The notes under the pieces: model-generated
Database searches by the model: none
Told to the model about the DNA's origin: nothing
The model's input: the letters and a program-made list of their open reading frames with translations, nothing else
Translations under genes and position numbers: made by a program
In this document: in pieces, positions 9,138 through 17,095 of the stretch
Position numbering within the stretch: the stretch's first letter is position 1
Layout of the letters: each line of letters starts with the position of its first letter
Origin: Planctomycetota bacterium
GTDB taxonomy: Bacteria > Planctomycetota > UBA1135 > JACQFD01
Assembly: GCA_016792805.1 (NCBI GenBank)
Contig: JAEUHX010000032.1
Location: 28,608 to 92,607, forward strand
Length of the DNA: 64,000 nucleotides
Reading direction: 5' to 3'

Positions 9138-10778
9138 TTATCGGATTCCCGGAGGTGTGATTTGCCAGTCAGCGCCGTGGAGGCCAGCTCGATCGGTCGC
9201 TCGCGCCGTGAGCTTCGCTTGGAGTCCATCGGGCAACGGCAGGCCTCCGAACTCTAGATCGAGCTGTGTGTTGCCTCCGGAGAGAGTCGCAGAAGTGATG
9301 AACGGAACAAGGATGGGCAAGATGTCTCCATATCCCTCCAGCTCGAGCGTGAGCGTGTTGAGCCCACCCGTCGCGCTGAAGAGGCCGTCGGGATCTTGGA
9401 CCCGCATCTGGATCACATTCGATGAGCCGAACATGAGATAGGCCTTTGGGCCCGAGGGGCGGCTCAGGGAATCATAAGGATCACTCATCGCGAGCGTCTC
9501 ATCTCCATTTGAGATTCCGTCGCCGTCGGAGTCGCCTTCTCGATCGATGACGTTGGCGCGAATGAAGCCAGTGGGATCTCCGGACGAGATATTCAATGTG
9601 GCCTGCTTGACCGGGTCCGCTGAGAGGGCCGAGTACACGCCCGTTGTGAGGTTCAATCGAAGCGCGTAGCGTACGCCTGTGTTCGGATCACCAACCACCG
9701 AGAAGAGCTCCTCGCCTGACGAGCCTAGAGCGAACTCAATGATAGAAAAACCCGGAAAATCAACCGTACTCTTTACAGTCAATGAATCCCGATCCAGGCA
9801 ATGAAGCTTCGAAGACTCATTCGCGGATACGGGGATCCACACATCGCCGCGCCCATTCACTCGTATGGAGGTCGTCCAACCACTGTACCCGCCCGGGATC
9901 GGGACGTATGGAAACGGCGTGGTCCCATGGATACGGACCATGGCGTTGCTGCCCAATGCCGCAGAACTGACCGTTGCAAGGATGCTCCCATCGGGAGCCC
10001 CTGCGACACGCCAAATAAATGTCCCGTAGGGAAACGGTGCAGGCGGAAAGAGTGAGTGGAGGTCGATGGTACCGATGAGCGAACCGGTCGCGGGATCCGC
10101 CCGAGTAACCAGTGCCTTTTGTGGATAGCAGTTGCATGGAGCCAGCGTGGAACCGCCGATATGGATCACGCCATCCGTTGTCACAGCGAGCGTCTGCGGA
10201 TAAAACCCCTGGAACGGCACGAGGGCATCGGGCTTCTGCCAGGCGATCGTCTCGTCAGGAAGGATGCGCGTGAGTGGCCCCCAGCCGGTGAGTCCGGCCC
10301 TGGAGAGAGACACGAGCCCGCCGGTTTTGACGACTTCGCTGTACAGCGGCAGAACGCCGATATCGAGAGGCGGATTTGTGATCTGACCGTTCGCTTGGAT
10401 GTGCAGAACCGTGGTGAACCCAAATGCCACCGTGGGAAGCCAAAGCGAGCCGTCGCCATCCCAGGCGTGGGGAGCGTAGCCAGCGGAGCCGCCGCCTGTT
10501 CCCGGCTGGACGAGGGTAATGTTCCAGGCCGATTGCAGCTCAAGCTCATTATTGAACTTTGCCACCACGTAGGAAAACCAGCTGCCAATGGTGAGCGATT
10601 GATCGCTGTAGCTGAGCCAAGGTCCGCTGGTCGCCTGGGCATAGACCGGCGACGCTGCAGCGGAAATCAGCATCACGTAGGCGAAGCTCGATCGGAAAAG
10701 TAAAGATCGCTTCGGAGGCGTTTCGGATCTCCCGAAGGTTCGCCTAACGACGAACTCGATGCCAGTAATAGGATACAT
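9138..10778 (-). CDS. Secreted beta-propeller-like protein with a Ca-binding loop
   Basis: A 546-residue exported protein. After a long n-region (about 30 residues) comes a hydrophobic segment and a signal-peptidase site after SPVYA (near residue 48). The body has repeated WLP/GGLVSLSRAGLTGWG/GSILATV-like strand units, resembling the NHL or Vgb-type beta-propellers that planctomycetes and related bacteria secrete; this is a tentative fold call. Near residue 415 lies DSDGDGISNGDE, a thrombospondin type-3-like calcium-binding loop. The C-terminal 110 residues look like a small beta-sandwich. An AGGAGA stretch sits about 7 nt before the ATG. It is 11 bp downstream of the FG-GAP gene, so the two form an operon. 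Confidence 0.8.
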   Translation of the reverse strand: MYPITGIEFVVRRTFGRSETPPKRSLLFRSSFAYVMLISAAASPVYAQATSGPWLSYSDQSLTIGSWFSYVVAKFNNELELQSAWNITLVQPGTGGGSAGYAPHAWDGDGSLWLPTVAFGFTTVLHIQANGQITNPPLDIGVLPLYSEVVKTGGLVSLSRAGLTGWGPLTRILPDETIAWQKPDALVPFQGFYPQTLAVTTDGVIHIGGSTLAPCNCYPQKALVTRADPATGSLIGTIDLHSLFPPAPFPYGTFIWRVAGAPDGSILATVSSAALGSNAMVRIHGTTPFPYVPIPGGYSGWTTSIRVNGRGDVWIPVSANESSKLHCLDRDSLTVKSTVDFPGFSIIEFALGSSGEELFSVVGDPNTGVRYALRLNLTTGVYSALSADPVKQATLNISSGDPTGFIRANVIDREGDSDGDGISNGDETLAMSDPYDSLSRPSGPKAYLMFGSSNVIQMRVQDPDGLFSATGGLNTLTLELEGYGDILPILVPFITSATLSGGNTQLDLEFGGLPLPDGLQAKLTARATDRAGLHGADWQITPPGIR

Positions 10779-10789
10779 GGGAGTCTCTC

Positions 10790-12322
10790 CTAGTTCGCAA
10801 TGAAGGAATACGCACGCCCTGCTTGAGAGACGCCGTTGGGAGACTCCTCGCGGCCAGAGATCACAAGTTGTTCGGCGTCCAACGGAGCCAAGATATTGTT
10901 ATATCTCAATGCGACCATCGACGCACCAAAGTGACCCGCCAGTGACGGATTCGGGCCGTCCATCGTCATCACGGGGGTTGCTCCGGGGTTGAGGGTAAGC
11001 TCGTAGAGATGCACCTTGCCTGCTTCGCAGTTGCCATGGGCATACGCGCCTGGCTCGCCGACGAAGAAGACGTTTCGTGCGACGCCATCCAGGTACTTCC
11101 AGCGGCAGACTGTGGCTCCTCTCCCAAACCGCGCAAGCGGAGCAATGGAAGTATTGATGATGGAACTCGTCAGCTTGAAGTACCCATTGGGTTGCGTCGC
11201 CGCGTTGTAGGCGAGCGTTTCCATGATCTTGGTCGGTGAGGTCGCCGACACGTTAGTATAGATAAACAATGCGCCGATGCGTGGAGTGATCTCTCCGCAG
11301 GATGGCGGCTGAGACAAGGGAGGCTGGATATTCTCCGTCCAAATGGCCAAGTCCGTGCGGCCATCGCCCCGAAGATCTCCGGGGAAGATCTGCCACCCAA
11401 AGGTGTCACTGATCGATGCTTGTGCAGGGCCGGGAGCAAGCTCCTGATACTGGGGATACGACGCGCTCCCAGGTCCTGTCGGGCCCACAATCGTGCCGTT
11501 GGGAATGTTCGCCACCGATGCGCCGCGGAAGATGCTGACTCGACCTGTATTGACTCGGCGTTCATAGGAGGCCACGACGACTTCCGCCCCAGGTTGACCA
11601 TCCAGCTCGACGATCTGTATGGTGACGCCGAAGGCGTTCGTAGGAGCGCTACCCGCAGGAATGGGTGCCTTGAAAGCTACCCATCGTGTGAGATATCCCG
11701 GTGGGCTCGTCTGAAGAAAATTACTATTTCCAAAGAACACGTAGACGCGGCCTGCGCCGAACTCAGCCTCCTGAGCTCCCACGGCCAGGTCGTTGATTCC
11801 GTCTCCATCCACGTCGCCGATAGCAAGGCCATGTCCGAATCGTCCCACGCAGTTCGAAGACGACGCGCAAGGTGCACAGTTGCCCGGATCGTTCGGCGGA
11901 GCGATGGTGGCGATGGGAGATCCGGGGCTGACCGGATGATTCACGTCGAAGACTTGCACGGCACCCATTGCGGCAACGGTGGCGGGCGTACACCCACTGA
12001 AGACTCCATCTCGACCGTATTCACCGAGAAAGACCATGTTTCTTGCGCCCGTTCCGACACAATTCCCAACGGCATCCCCCAGCGTCCCTAGACCGTGCTC
12101 GTTTTGGTAGGGAGCTGGAGGAAGCAGAGCAGCCGATAACTCGCTCAAGGGCTGATCTTGAAAGACGTGTCCGGCGCCGAGCGTCTGTGCAGAGCCAGTC
12201 GGTGGCGTCACGGTGTAGCCGATTGCGGCCAACACCACATCCTCTTCAACGTCGGTTATGGGGTTGAGGCCGAGTTTTCCTTTGGAGACGGTGTAGCCAA
12301 GTGTTGCACCCGGGCTCGTCAC
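10790..12322 (-). CDS. FG-GAP (integrin-alpha-like) secreted protein, 5' end out of frame
   Basis: The open body of 510 residues starts at GTG 12322 and carries FG-GAP/VCBS repeats, the calcium-binding beta-propeller blades of integrin alpha chains; one blade reads FGHGLAIGDVDGDGINDLAVG (near residue 165). The GTG has no good ribosome-binding site, and the frame stays open upstream of it: residues NVAFVTAAGAQA followed by QTPSS, encoded before the GTG, look like the end of a signal peptide with cleavage after AQA. A strong GGAGG and an ATG lie further up at 12479, but five 8-bp repeats (12411-12450) leave that ATG one base out of frame. The true protein probably runs from 12479 and is exported when the repeat number is a multiple of three. 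As sequenced, the leader and body are out of phase. Confidence 0.8.
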   Translation of the reverse strand: MTSPGATLGYTVSKGKLGLNPITDVEEDVVLAAIGYTVTPPTGSAQTLGAGHVFQDQPLSELSAALLPPAPYQNEHGLGTLGDAVGNCVGTGARNMVFLGEYGRDGVFSGCTPATVAAMGAVQVFDVNHPVSPGSPIATIAPPNDPGNCAPCASSSNCVGRFGHGLAIGDVDGDGINDLAVGAQEAEFGAGRVYVFFGNSNFLQTSPPGYLTRWVAFKAPIPAGSAPTNAFGVTIQIVELDGQPGAEVVVASYERRVNTGRVSIFRGASVANIPNGTIVGPTGPGSASYPQYQELAPGPAQASISDTFGWQIFPGDLRGDGRTDLAIWTENIQPPLSQPPSCGEITPRIGALFIYTNVSATSPTKIMETLAYNAATQPNGYFKLTSSIINTSIAPLARFGRGATVCRWKYLDGVARNVFFVGEPGAYAHGNCEAGKVHLYELTLNPGATPVMTMDGPNPSLAGHFGASMVALRYNNILAPLDAEQLVISGREESPNGVSQAGRAYSFIAN

Positions 12323-12410
12323 AGTTGTTGAGACGAGTGTTAAGTCCAGGATAGGAGACGATGGCGTCTGCGCCTGTGCACCTGCCGCTGTTACAAAAGC
12401 GACGTTACAG

Positions 12411-12450
12411 ACCGAGAGACCGAGAGACCGAGAGACCGAGAGACCGAGAG
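12411..12450. repeat. Octanucleotide tandem repeat, five copies (phase-variation candidate)
   Basis: Five exact, uninterrupted copies of ACCGAGAG on the plus strand (CTCTCGGT on the coding strand) lie inside the predicted leader of the FG-GAP gene. Because 8 is not a multiple of 3, gain or loss of a copy shifts the reading frame. From ATG 12479 to the in-frame body codon at 12400 there are 79 nt with five copies; 3 or 6 copies would give a multiple of three. Confidence 0.93.
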
Positions 12451-12476
12451 AGTTTCCGGGAGATCGTGGCGGTCAA

Positions 12477-12490
12477 CATGAGGATCCTCC
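12477..12490 (-). promoter_or_regulatory. Ribosome-binding site and ATG for the FG-GAP leader
   Basis: On the minus strand GGAGG (12486-12490) is followed after 6 nt by ATG (12479-12477), a canonical initiation site. The reading frame from this ATG enters the 8-bp repeats and, in the present sequence, ends at a TAA just beyond them after about 24 codons. This site supports 12479 over GTG 12322 as the gene's natural start. Confidence 0.75.
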
Positions 12491-12713
12491 AAACGCGAGG
12501 GCCATGCCGAGGTTGCGGTACACGAAAGGCCAGGTACTCGAGAAGGCTCCTCCTCGGGAGCGGATTCGTCAACGAGGAATCCTGGATCCATCGCTCTGCG
12601 CGGCAACTCCAGCTCCCGTGGGAACTGGAGCACGAGGCTTCTTCGCCCCCAAGGCGGGGCTTTGGCCGCGATGCAGCGCTGCGTCCACGAAACCCGACAA
12701 GCCTCCGGCTCCC

Positions 12714-14249
12714 TCACACCAACGGCAGCCGATAGCCCATCGCTTCCGCCACGTGCTCGGCGGCGATGCGCGGAGAGGAAGCGAGGTCGGCCAGCGTGCG
12801 CGCGATGCGCAGCGTGCGGCCGTAGGCGCGCATGGTGAGGCCGAGCTTCTCGACGGCTTCCTCCAGCAGGCGCTTGCAGGGCCCGTCGAGCGCCGCCACT
12901 TTATTGAGCGAGCGCGCAGGAATTCTTGCATTCTCGAAGTGTGCACTTGAGATCCGAAGCTCCCGCGCGCGCTCGCGCTGGAGCTCGCGCGCGGCGGCGA
13001 CGGCCGCCCGCGCCTGCTCGGTCGTCGGGCCGGCCACGGGGCGTGCCAAGTCGCCGCTCGTCACGGCAGGCAATGACACAGAAAGATCGATCCGATCGAG
13101 CAGCGGACCCGACACGCGCGATGTGTAACGAGCGCGATCCCGCGGCAGGCACACGCAAGGACGGATCGGATGGCCCGCCCAGCCGCAGGGGCAAGGATTC
13201 ATCGCCGCCACTAGCTGGAACGACGCCGGCAGCGAAACGCTCCCCGACGCGCGGCTGATCACGATGCGCCGATCTTCGAGCGGCTGCCGCAGCGCCTCGA
13301 TGCACGCGCGATCGAACTCCGGAAGCTCATCGAGGAAGAGCACACCGCGGTGCGCGAGCGTCGCCTCGCCGGGGCGCCCTTCGGCTCCGCCGCCCACGAG
13401 CCCCGCGCGCGACGCCGTGTGGTGAGGCGCGCGGAACGGCCGGCGCTTCGCGAGCGGCGCCCCCGGACGCAACAAATCCTGGATCTGTGTGATCTCGAGC
13501 GCCTCGTCTTGCGACGGCGGCGGCAGCAGACCCGGAAGCCGCTGTGCCAGCATGGTCTTCCCCGCCCCCGGCGGACCGACCATCAATAAATTGTGACCTC
13601 CAGCAGCGGCCACCACCAAAGCGCGCTTCGCCGCCGCTTGCCCTGCCACCTCTTCGAGCCTTGGCTCCTCATCGCTCGGCGCTTCGTCGCGCTCTTTCCA
13701 AGCTGCTTCGTGCGACCAAGGCTCCACGCGCGATGCACCCGTGAGGACCTGCATCGATTCATACAGATCGCCCACGGCGAGCACGCTGACTCCCGCCACC
13801 AGCGCCGCCGTCGGCGCGCATCCGCGCGCCACATAGAGCTGTGGGATTCCGGCCCGTACCGCGGCGCGCGCCACCGCGATCGCGCCGCGCGTCGGCCGAA
13901 GCGATCCATCGAGCGCGAGCTCACCGACGAGCAGGGCCCGTGTCAGGTCGGCGCGCGGTAGAAATCCGCCCGCCGCCAGAATCGCGACCGCAATCGGCAA
14001 GTCGAACCACGGCCCTTCCTTGCGCGTGTGAGCCGGCGCCAGATTCACCAGCACTCTCCCCGTCGGGAAGTCGAGGCCGCTCGACAGTACGGCCGCCCGG
14101 ACGCGGTCGCGGCTCTCCCGCACCGCCGTGTCGGGTAGACCGAGGATCGAGATGGAGGGGAGCCCGGGATCGATGCGGACCTCGACGTAGACGATCTCCG
14201 CCTCGACGCCGCGGACCGCCGCCGAAAGGACACGCGAGCGTTGGAGCAT
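12714..14249 (-). CDS. comM: ComM/YifB family Mg-chelatase-like ATPase
   Basis: A 511-residue AAA+ ATPase of the YifB/ComM family. In naturally competent bacteria ComM is a hexameric helicase that promotes branch migration when incoming DNA is integrated. The N-terminal ChlI/Lon-like domain shows DPGLPSISILGLPDTAVRES; the Walker A motif is GPPGAGKT near residue 220, Walker B is GVLFLDELPEF, and a zinc-finger-like CPCGWAG precedes the sensor region; the C-terminal domain ends MGYRLPLV. The start at 14249 (MLQRSRVLS) matches family N-termini better than an in-frame start 24 nt upstream. A 103-bp piece of the C-terminal coding region is repeated at 9005. With comEC at 44943 it suggests a competence pathway. 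Confidence 0.92.
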   Translation of the reverse strand: MLQRSRVLSAAVRGVEAEIVYVEVRIDPGLPSISILGLPDTAVRESRDRVRAAVLSSGLDFPTGRVLVNLAPAHTRKEGPWFDLPIAVAILAAGGFLPRADLTRALLVGELALDGSLRPTRGAIAVARAAVRAGIPQLYVARGCAPTAALVAGVSVLAVGDLYESMQVLTGASRVEPWSHEAAWKERDEAPSDEEPRLEEVAGQAAAKRALVVAAAGGHNLLMVGPPGAGKTMLAQRLPGLLPPPSQDEALEITQIQDLLRPGAPLAKRRPFRAPHHTASRAGLVGGGAEGRPGEATLAHRGVLFLDELPEFDRACIEALRQPLEDRRIVISRASGSVSLPASFQLVAAMNPCPCGWAGHPIRPCVCLPRDRARYTSRVSGPLLDRIDLSVSLPAVTSGDLARPVAGPTTEQARAAVAAARELQRERARELRISSAHFENARIPARSLNKVAALDGPCKRLLEEAVEKLGLTMRAYGRTLRIARTLADLASSPRIAAEHVAEAMGYRLPLV

Positions 14250-14349
14250 GGTGCACAACTGCAAGGCGCGCACGCGGCCCCCGTCGTCGCGTGCCGAGGG
14301 AAGTGCGACGCTGCGGCCGCCCTGCGGCGTGACGTAGAGTTCACACGCC

Positions 14350-15912
14350 GTGTCGACGCCGCAGGCCTCTCGCGCCCTCCCCGAACCGATCGCGCTGCTG
14401 GCGCTGCTTGCCGCGGGGCTCTCCAGCGCCGCCGCCGCCTATGCCGTCGCCATCGACGACGCCTTTTTCGGCCGCCACCTCGGCGCCGGCCGCTGGGCGC
14501 TTGCTGCGATGCTCGGGCTCGGCGCCCTCGCGTCGTTCGCACTTCTCGTCGCGCGCCGCCGCCGCCCGCAGCCGCCGGCGCTGGCGCTCGTGCACCTTCG
14601 AATCGCGCTCTACGTATTTGTGGCGTCGGCCGCACTCCAGATCGTCTTCGTCGATCGCTATCACCCCGCCGTTCCGCCGCTCAGCCTCGCCCTCGTGCTC
14701 CTCACGCCGGTGGCCGCCCTCGTGCTCACTCCCGCGTGGCGCGCCGCCGTGCCTGGCCGGCTTTCGCGCGTAGCCGACCTCGTCGCGATGAATCTTTGTA
14801 TTTTCTTACTCTTGGCGGAGCTCGGCTTGCGCGCGCTGGCGGCGTTCTCTCAATCGCCCATCTTCGAGAGCGGCGCCGTCGGCACCCTCGAGCGCATCCG
14901 ACGTTACGGATATCGCCCGGGGCGCATCCACTTCGGGTTCGCCTGCAACTCGAAGGGCTTCTATGACGGCGAGTTCCGCCGCAAGGAGCCGGGCGAAACC
15001 CGCTATCTGGTGGCTTCCATCGGGGATTCCTTCTCCGCGAGCATCGTTCCCCATTCGATGCATTTTACAACAGTTTGCGAGCAGCTCCTTCCCGGCACCG
15101 ACGTGATGAACATCGGCTGCTCGGCGGCGACGCCTTGGGACTACGCCTACTGGACGCGCACCGAAGCGATTCCGCTCGGCGCCGACCTGGTCGTCCTCCA
15201 GATCTTCCTCGGGAATGATATCTCCGAAGCGCAGGATCCGTCCGCCGACGGCGGCGGCGCATGGTGGTTTCATAAGGATTCGACACTTTTGTGGGCTGTG
15301 CCCTCGCGCGTCCGAAAGATACTCATAGAGCGCTCGCAGCCTCAGAACGCCGTGATGTCGACGGGCATGGCGCGCGAAGGAGAGATCTCCGACAAGCGCG
15401 GCGAGTGGGCAATCCCGCGCGAAGAGTATGAGCGCTCCTATCCGGCGCTGCGCGACCCGAGCCTTGAAGTGGCCTCCTTCAGCGAGGAGGCGTTCCTCGA
15501 GATCGAGTGCACGCGTGCGCTGCGCAACTGTACAGAGACTGAACAGGATTGGGATCCATTCTTTCGCGCGATCTCAACGGCCCGAAACCACTGCGGCGAG
15601 ACACCCATGGCGGTGGTGCTGATCCCCGATGAGTTCCAGGTGGAGGATGCGCTCTGGGCGAAGGTCTCGGCGCGGCTCGCCGACCGCAAGCTCGACCGCG
15701 AGCTCGCACAAAAACGCACGTGCGCTTGGCTCGAGCGCGAGGGGATTCCCTACGTCGATCTGTTGCCTCTGTTCCGCGAGCGGCCGGCCGAGCCCGACGG
15801 CAACCGCCACCTTTATTGGCTGCGCGATACGCATTTCAACGCGCGAGGAAACGCGCTCGCCGGGCGCGCGCTGGCGGATCTGATCACGCGCGTTCGAGCT
15901 GCGAAAAAGTAA
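14350..15912 (+). CDS. Membrane-anchored SGNH/GDSL hydrolase
   Basis: 520 residues starting at GTG 14350, divergent from comM. The N-terminal 170 residues hold about four to five hydrophobic membrane segments. The outer part is an SGNH hydrolase: IGDSFSAS near residue 225 gives the nucleophile Ser, FLGNDI near 283 the Gly/Asn block, and RDTHFNARGN near 490 the Asp-His pair. Such enzymes act as esterases or acetyl-transferases on cell-surface polysaccharides. The specific substrate cannot be inferred from the neighbours. The stop is only 5 bp from the convergent stop of the next gene. Confidence 0.82.
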   Translation: MSTPQASRALPEPIALLALLAAGLSSAAAAYAVAIDDAFFGRHLGAGRWALAAMLGLGALASFALLVARRRRPQPPALALVHLRIALYVFVASAALQIVFVDRYHPAVPPLSLALVLLTPVAALVLTPAWRAAVPGRLSRVADLVAMNLCIFLLLAELGLRALAAFSQSPIFESGAVGTLERIRRYGYRPGRIHFGFACNSKGFYDGEFRRKEPGETRYLVASIGDSFSASIVPHSMHFTTVCEQLLPGTDVMNIGCSAATPWDYAYWTRTEAIPLGADLVVLQIFLGNDISEAQDPSADGGGAWWFHKDSTLLWAVPSRVRKILIERSQPQNAVMSTGMAREGEISDKRGEWAIPREEYERSYPALRDPSLEVASFSEEAFLEIECTRALRNCTETEQDWDPFFRAISTARNHCGETPMAVVLIPDEFQVEDALWAKVSARLADRKLDRELAQKRTCAWLEREGIPYVDLLPLFRERPAEPDGNRHLYWLRDTHFNARGNALAGRALADLITRVRAAKK

Positions 15913-15917
15913 GAATT

Positions 15918-17033
15918 TCAGCGCTCGGTCGGAATGCCGTCGTCGAGTGGCGCCTCTAGCTCGGCGAAAGCGCGCGAGAGAAACCAATCGACGAGGTAGA
16001 GCTCAAATGTGGCTTCCGCGCTCGCGTCGCCACCGGTGATCTTCTTGCGGAGCTCACAAAACTTTGGATCGCCGAGGAGTCGCTTCTTGCAGGGCTCCTG
16101 GCCCTCGCCGGCCGCCTTCGTCTCGCGCGCCGCCGCAAGCTCGCGTTCCAGCAGCTCGCGCGTGAGCGCAAGATGCTCGCTCCCTCGCAGCGTCGCGCCA
16201 TGCCCGGGGATCACCACGTCGGGTCGCAGCGCTTCGAGCTTGCGCAGGGTCGCAATCCAGCCGCTCGGATAGCAGAAGAGTGCAAACGTGACGGGGTAGA
16301 TCAGGAGGTCGCCCGCGACGAGCGCCTTCTCCGCGGGAAGCCATAGATACGCATCGCCCGGCGTGATGGCCCGCTCCTCGTGGCGCACTTCCACCGAGCG
16401 GCCGCCGAGGTGGATGGTGAGCCGGTCTCGAAAAGTGAGATTTGGAAGTGTGGGGTGCACGCCCCGCTTCTGTTGCAGAAACCACCGATCCATGGCCAAG
16501 TGCCGCTCCAGCGCCGCCGCGTCCTTCTGATCCGCAGCCCCCGAGTCCGCGCGCCGATCCGCCACGGCCTTCTCAACGGCGGCGATGTGTGCGGGGAGGT
16601 CGCGCTCGAGGCCCGGCCGATTGAATTCGATCGCAGGCCCTGCCATCAGCTCCCGCGTCTTCTCGTGGGCGATGAGCGTGAGGCCGGGGAATTCGCGCGC
16701 ATAGACCTCGGCGCCATACCAATGATCCCAATGCCAGTGCGAATGCACCAAATAGCGCACGGGCGCACGGCTAATCTTGCGGATCTCGGACAGCACGGCC
16801 TGCGCGGCGTCGGGCGTGCCGTTGGAATCGAAGACCAAGATTCCGTCGTCTCCCACGATGGCGATCGAGTTGCCGTCGAGGCCGACATCGCCGTAGGGCG
16901 CAGTCGAGAAAACGTGGATTCCTGGCAGCGGCTCGGCGTGCGTTGGGGCCGGGCGGCTCGGCCGCGACTCCGTCGTGATTTGTGACTGTGCGCAGGCGAG
17001 GAGGCTCGCGACCGCCAGAGCGAGAATGGACAT
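15918..17033 (-). CDS. MBL-fold hydrolase lipoprotein
   Basis: 371 residues from ATG 17033. The leader SILALAVASLLAC ends in a lipobox-like LLAC (Cys 14), so the enzyme is probably tethered outside the inner membrane. The metallo-beta-lactamase motif is HSHWHWDH near residue 100, later AGDLLIYPV and PGHGAT provide further ligands. This order fits the glyoxalase-II/lactonase/B3-like MBL group; the substrate is unknown. An upstream in-frame extension to 17324 is rejected because it is Arg-rich and lies inside the DUF4097 gene. It is the last gene of a minus-strand run starting at 21785. Confidence 0.83.
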   Translation of the reverse strand: MSILALAVASLLACAQSQITTESRPSRPAPTHAEPLPGIHVFSTAPYGDVGLDGNSIAIVGDDGILVFDSNGTPDAAQAVLSEIRKISRAPVRYLVHSHWHWDHWYGAEVYAREFPGLTLIAHEKTRELMAGPAIEFNRPGLERDLPAHIAAVEKAVADRRADSGAADQKDAAALERHLAMDRWFLQQKRGVHPTLPNLTFRDRLTIHLGGRSVEVRHEERAITPGDAYLWLPAEKALVAGDLLIYPVTFALFCYPSGWIATLRKLEALRPDVVIPGHGATLRGSEHLALTRELLERELAAARETKAAGEGQEPCKKRLLGDPKFCELRKKITGGDASAEATFELYLVDWFLSRAFAELEAPLDDGIPTER

Positions 17034-17095
17034 GGCCGGCGACGCTGGCTCGCCGCCGGCCCGCGCCGCTACCGAAACCTTCGCCGCTCCCCCCG

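Noticed and set aside
8564..9229. A 221-codon minus-strand frame that contains the comM-like peptide
   Set aside because: Only the 34 comM-derived codons resemble a protein; the rest is antisense to the split gene and Arg/Ser-rich.
12391..12717. A minus-strand frame with repeated Leu-Ser-Arg from the octamer tract as a gene of its own
   Set aside because: It lacks a good start, and its content is explained by the repeats and spacer; the frame from ATG 12479 is a better reading.
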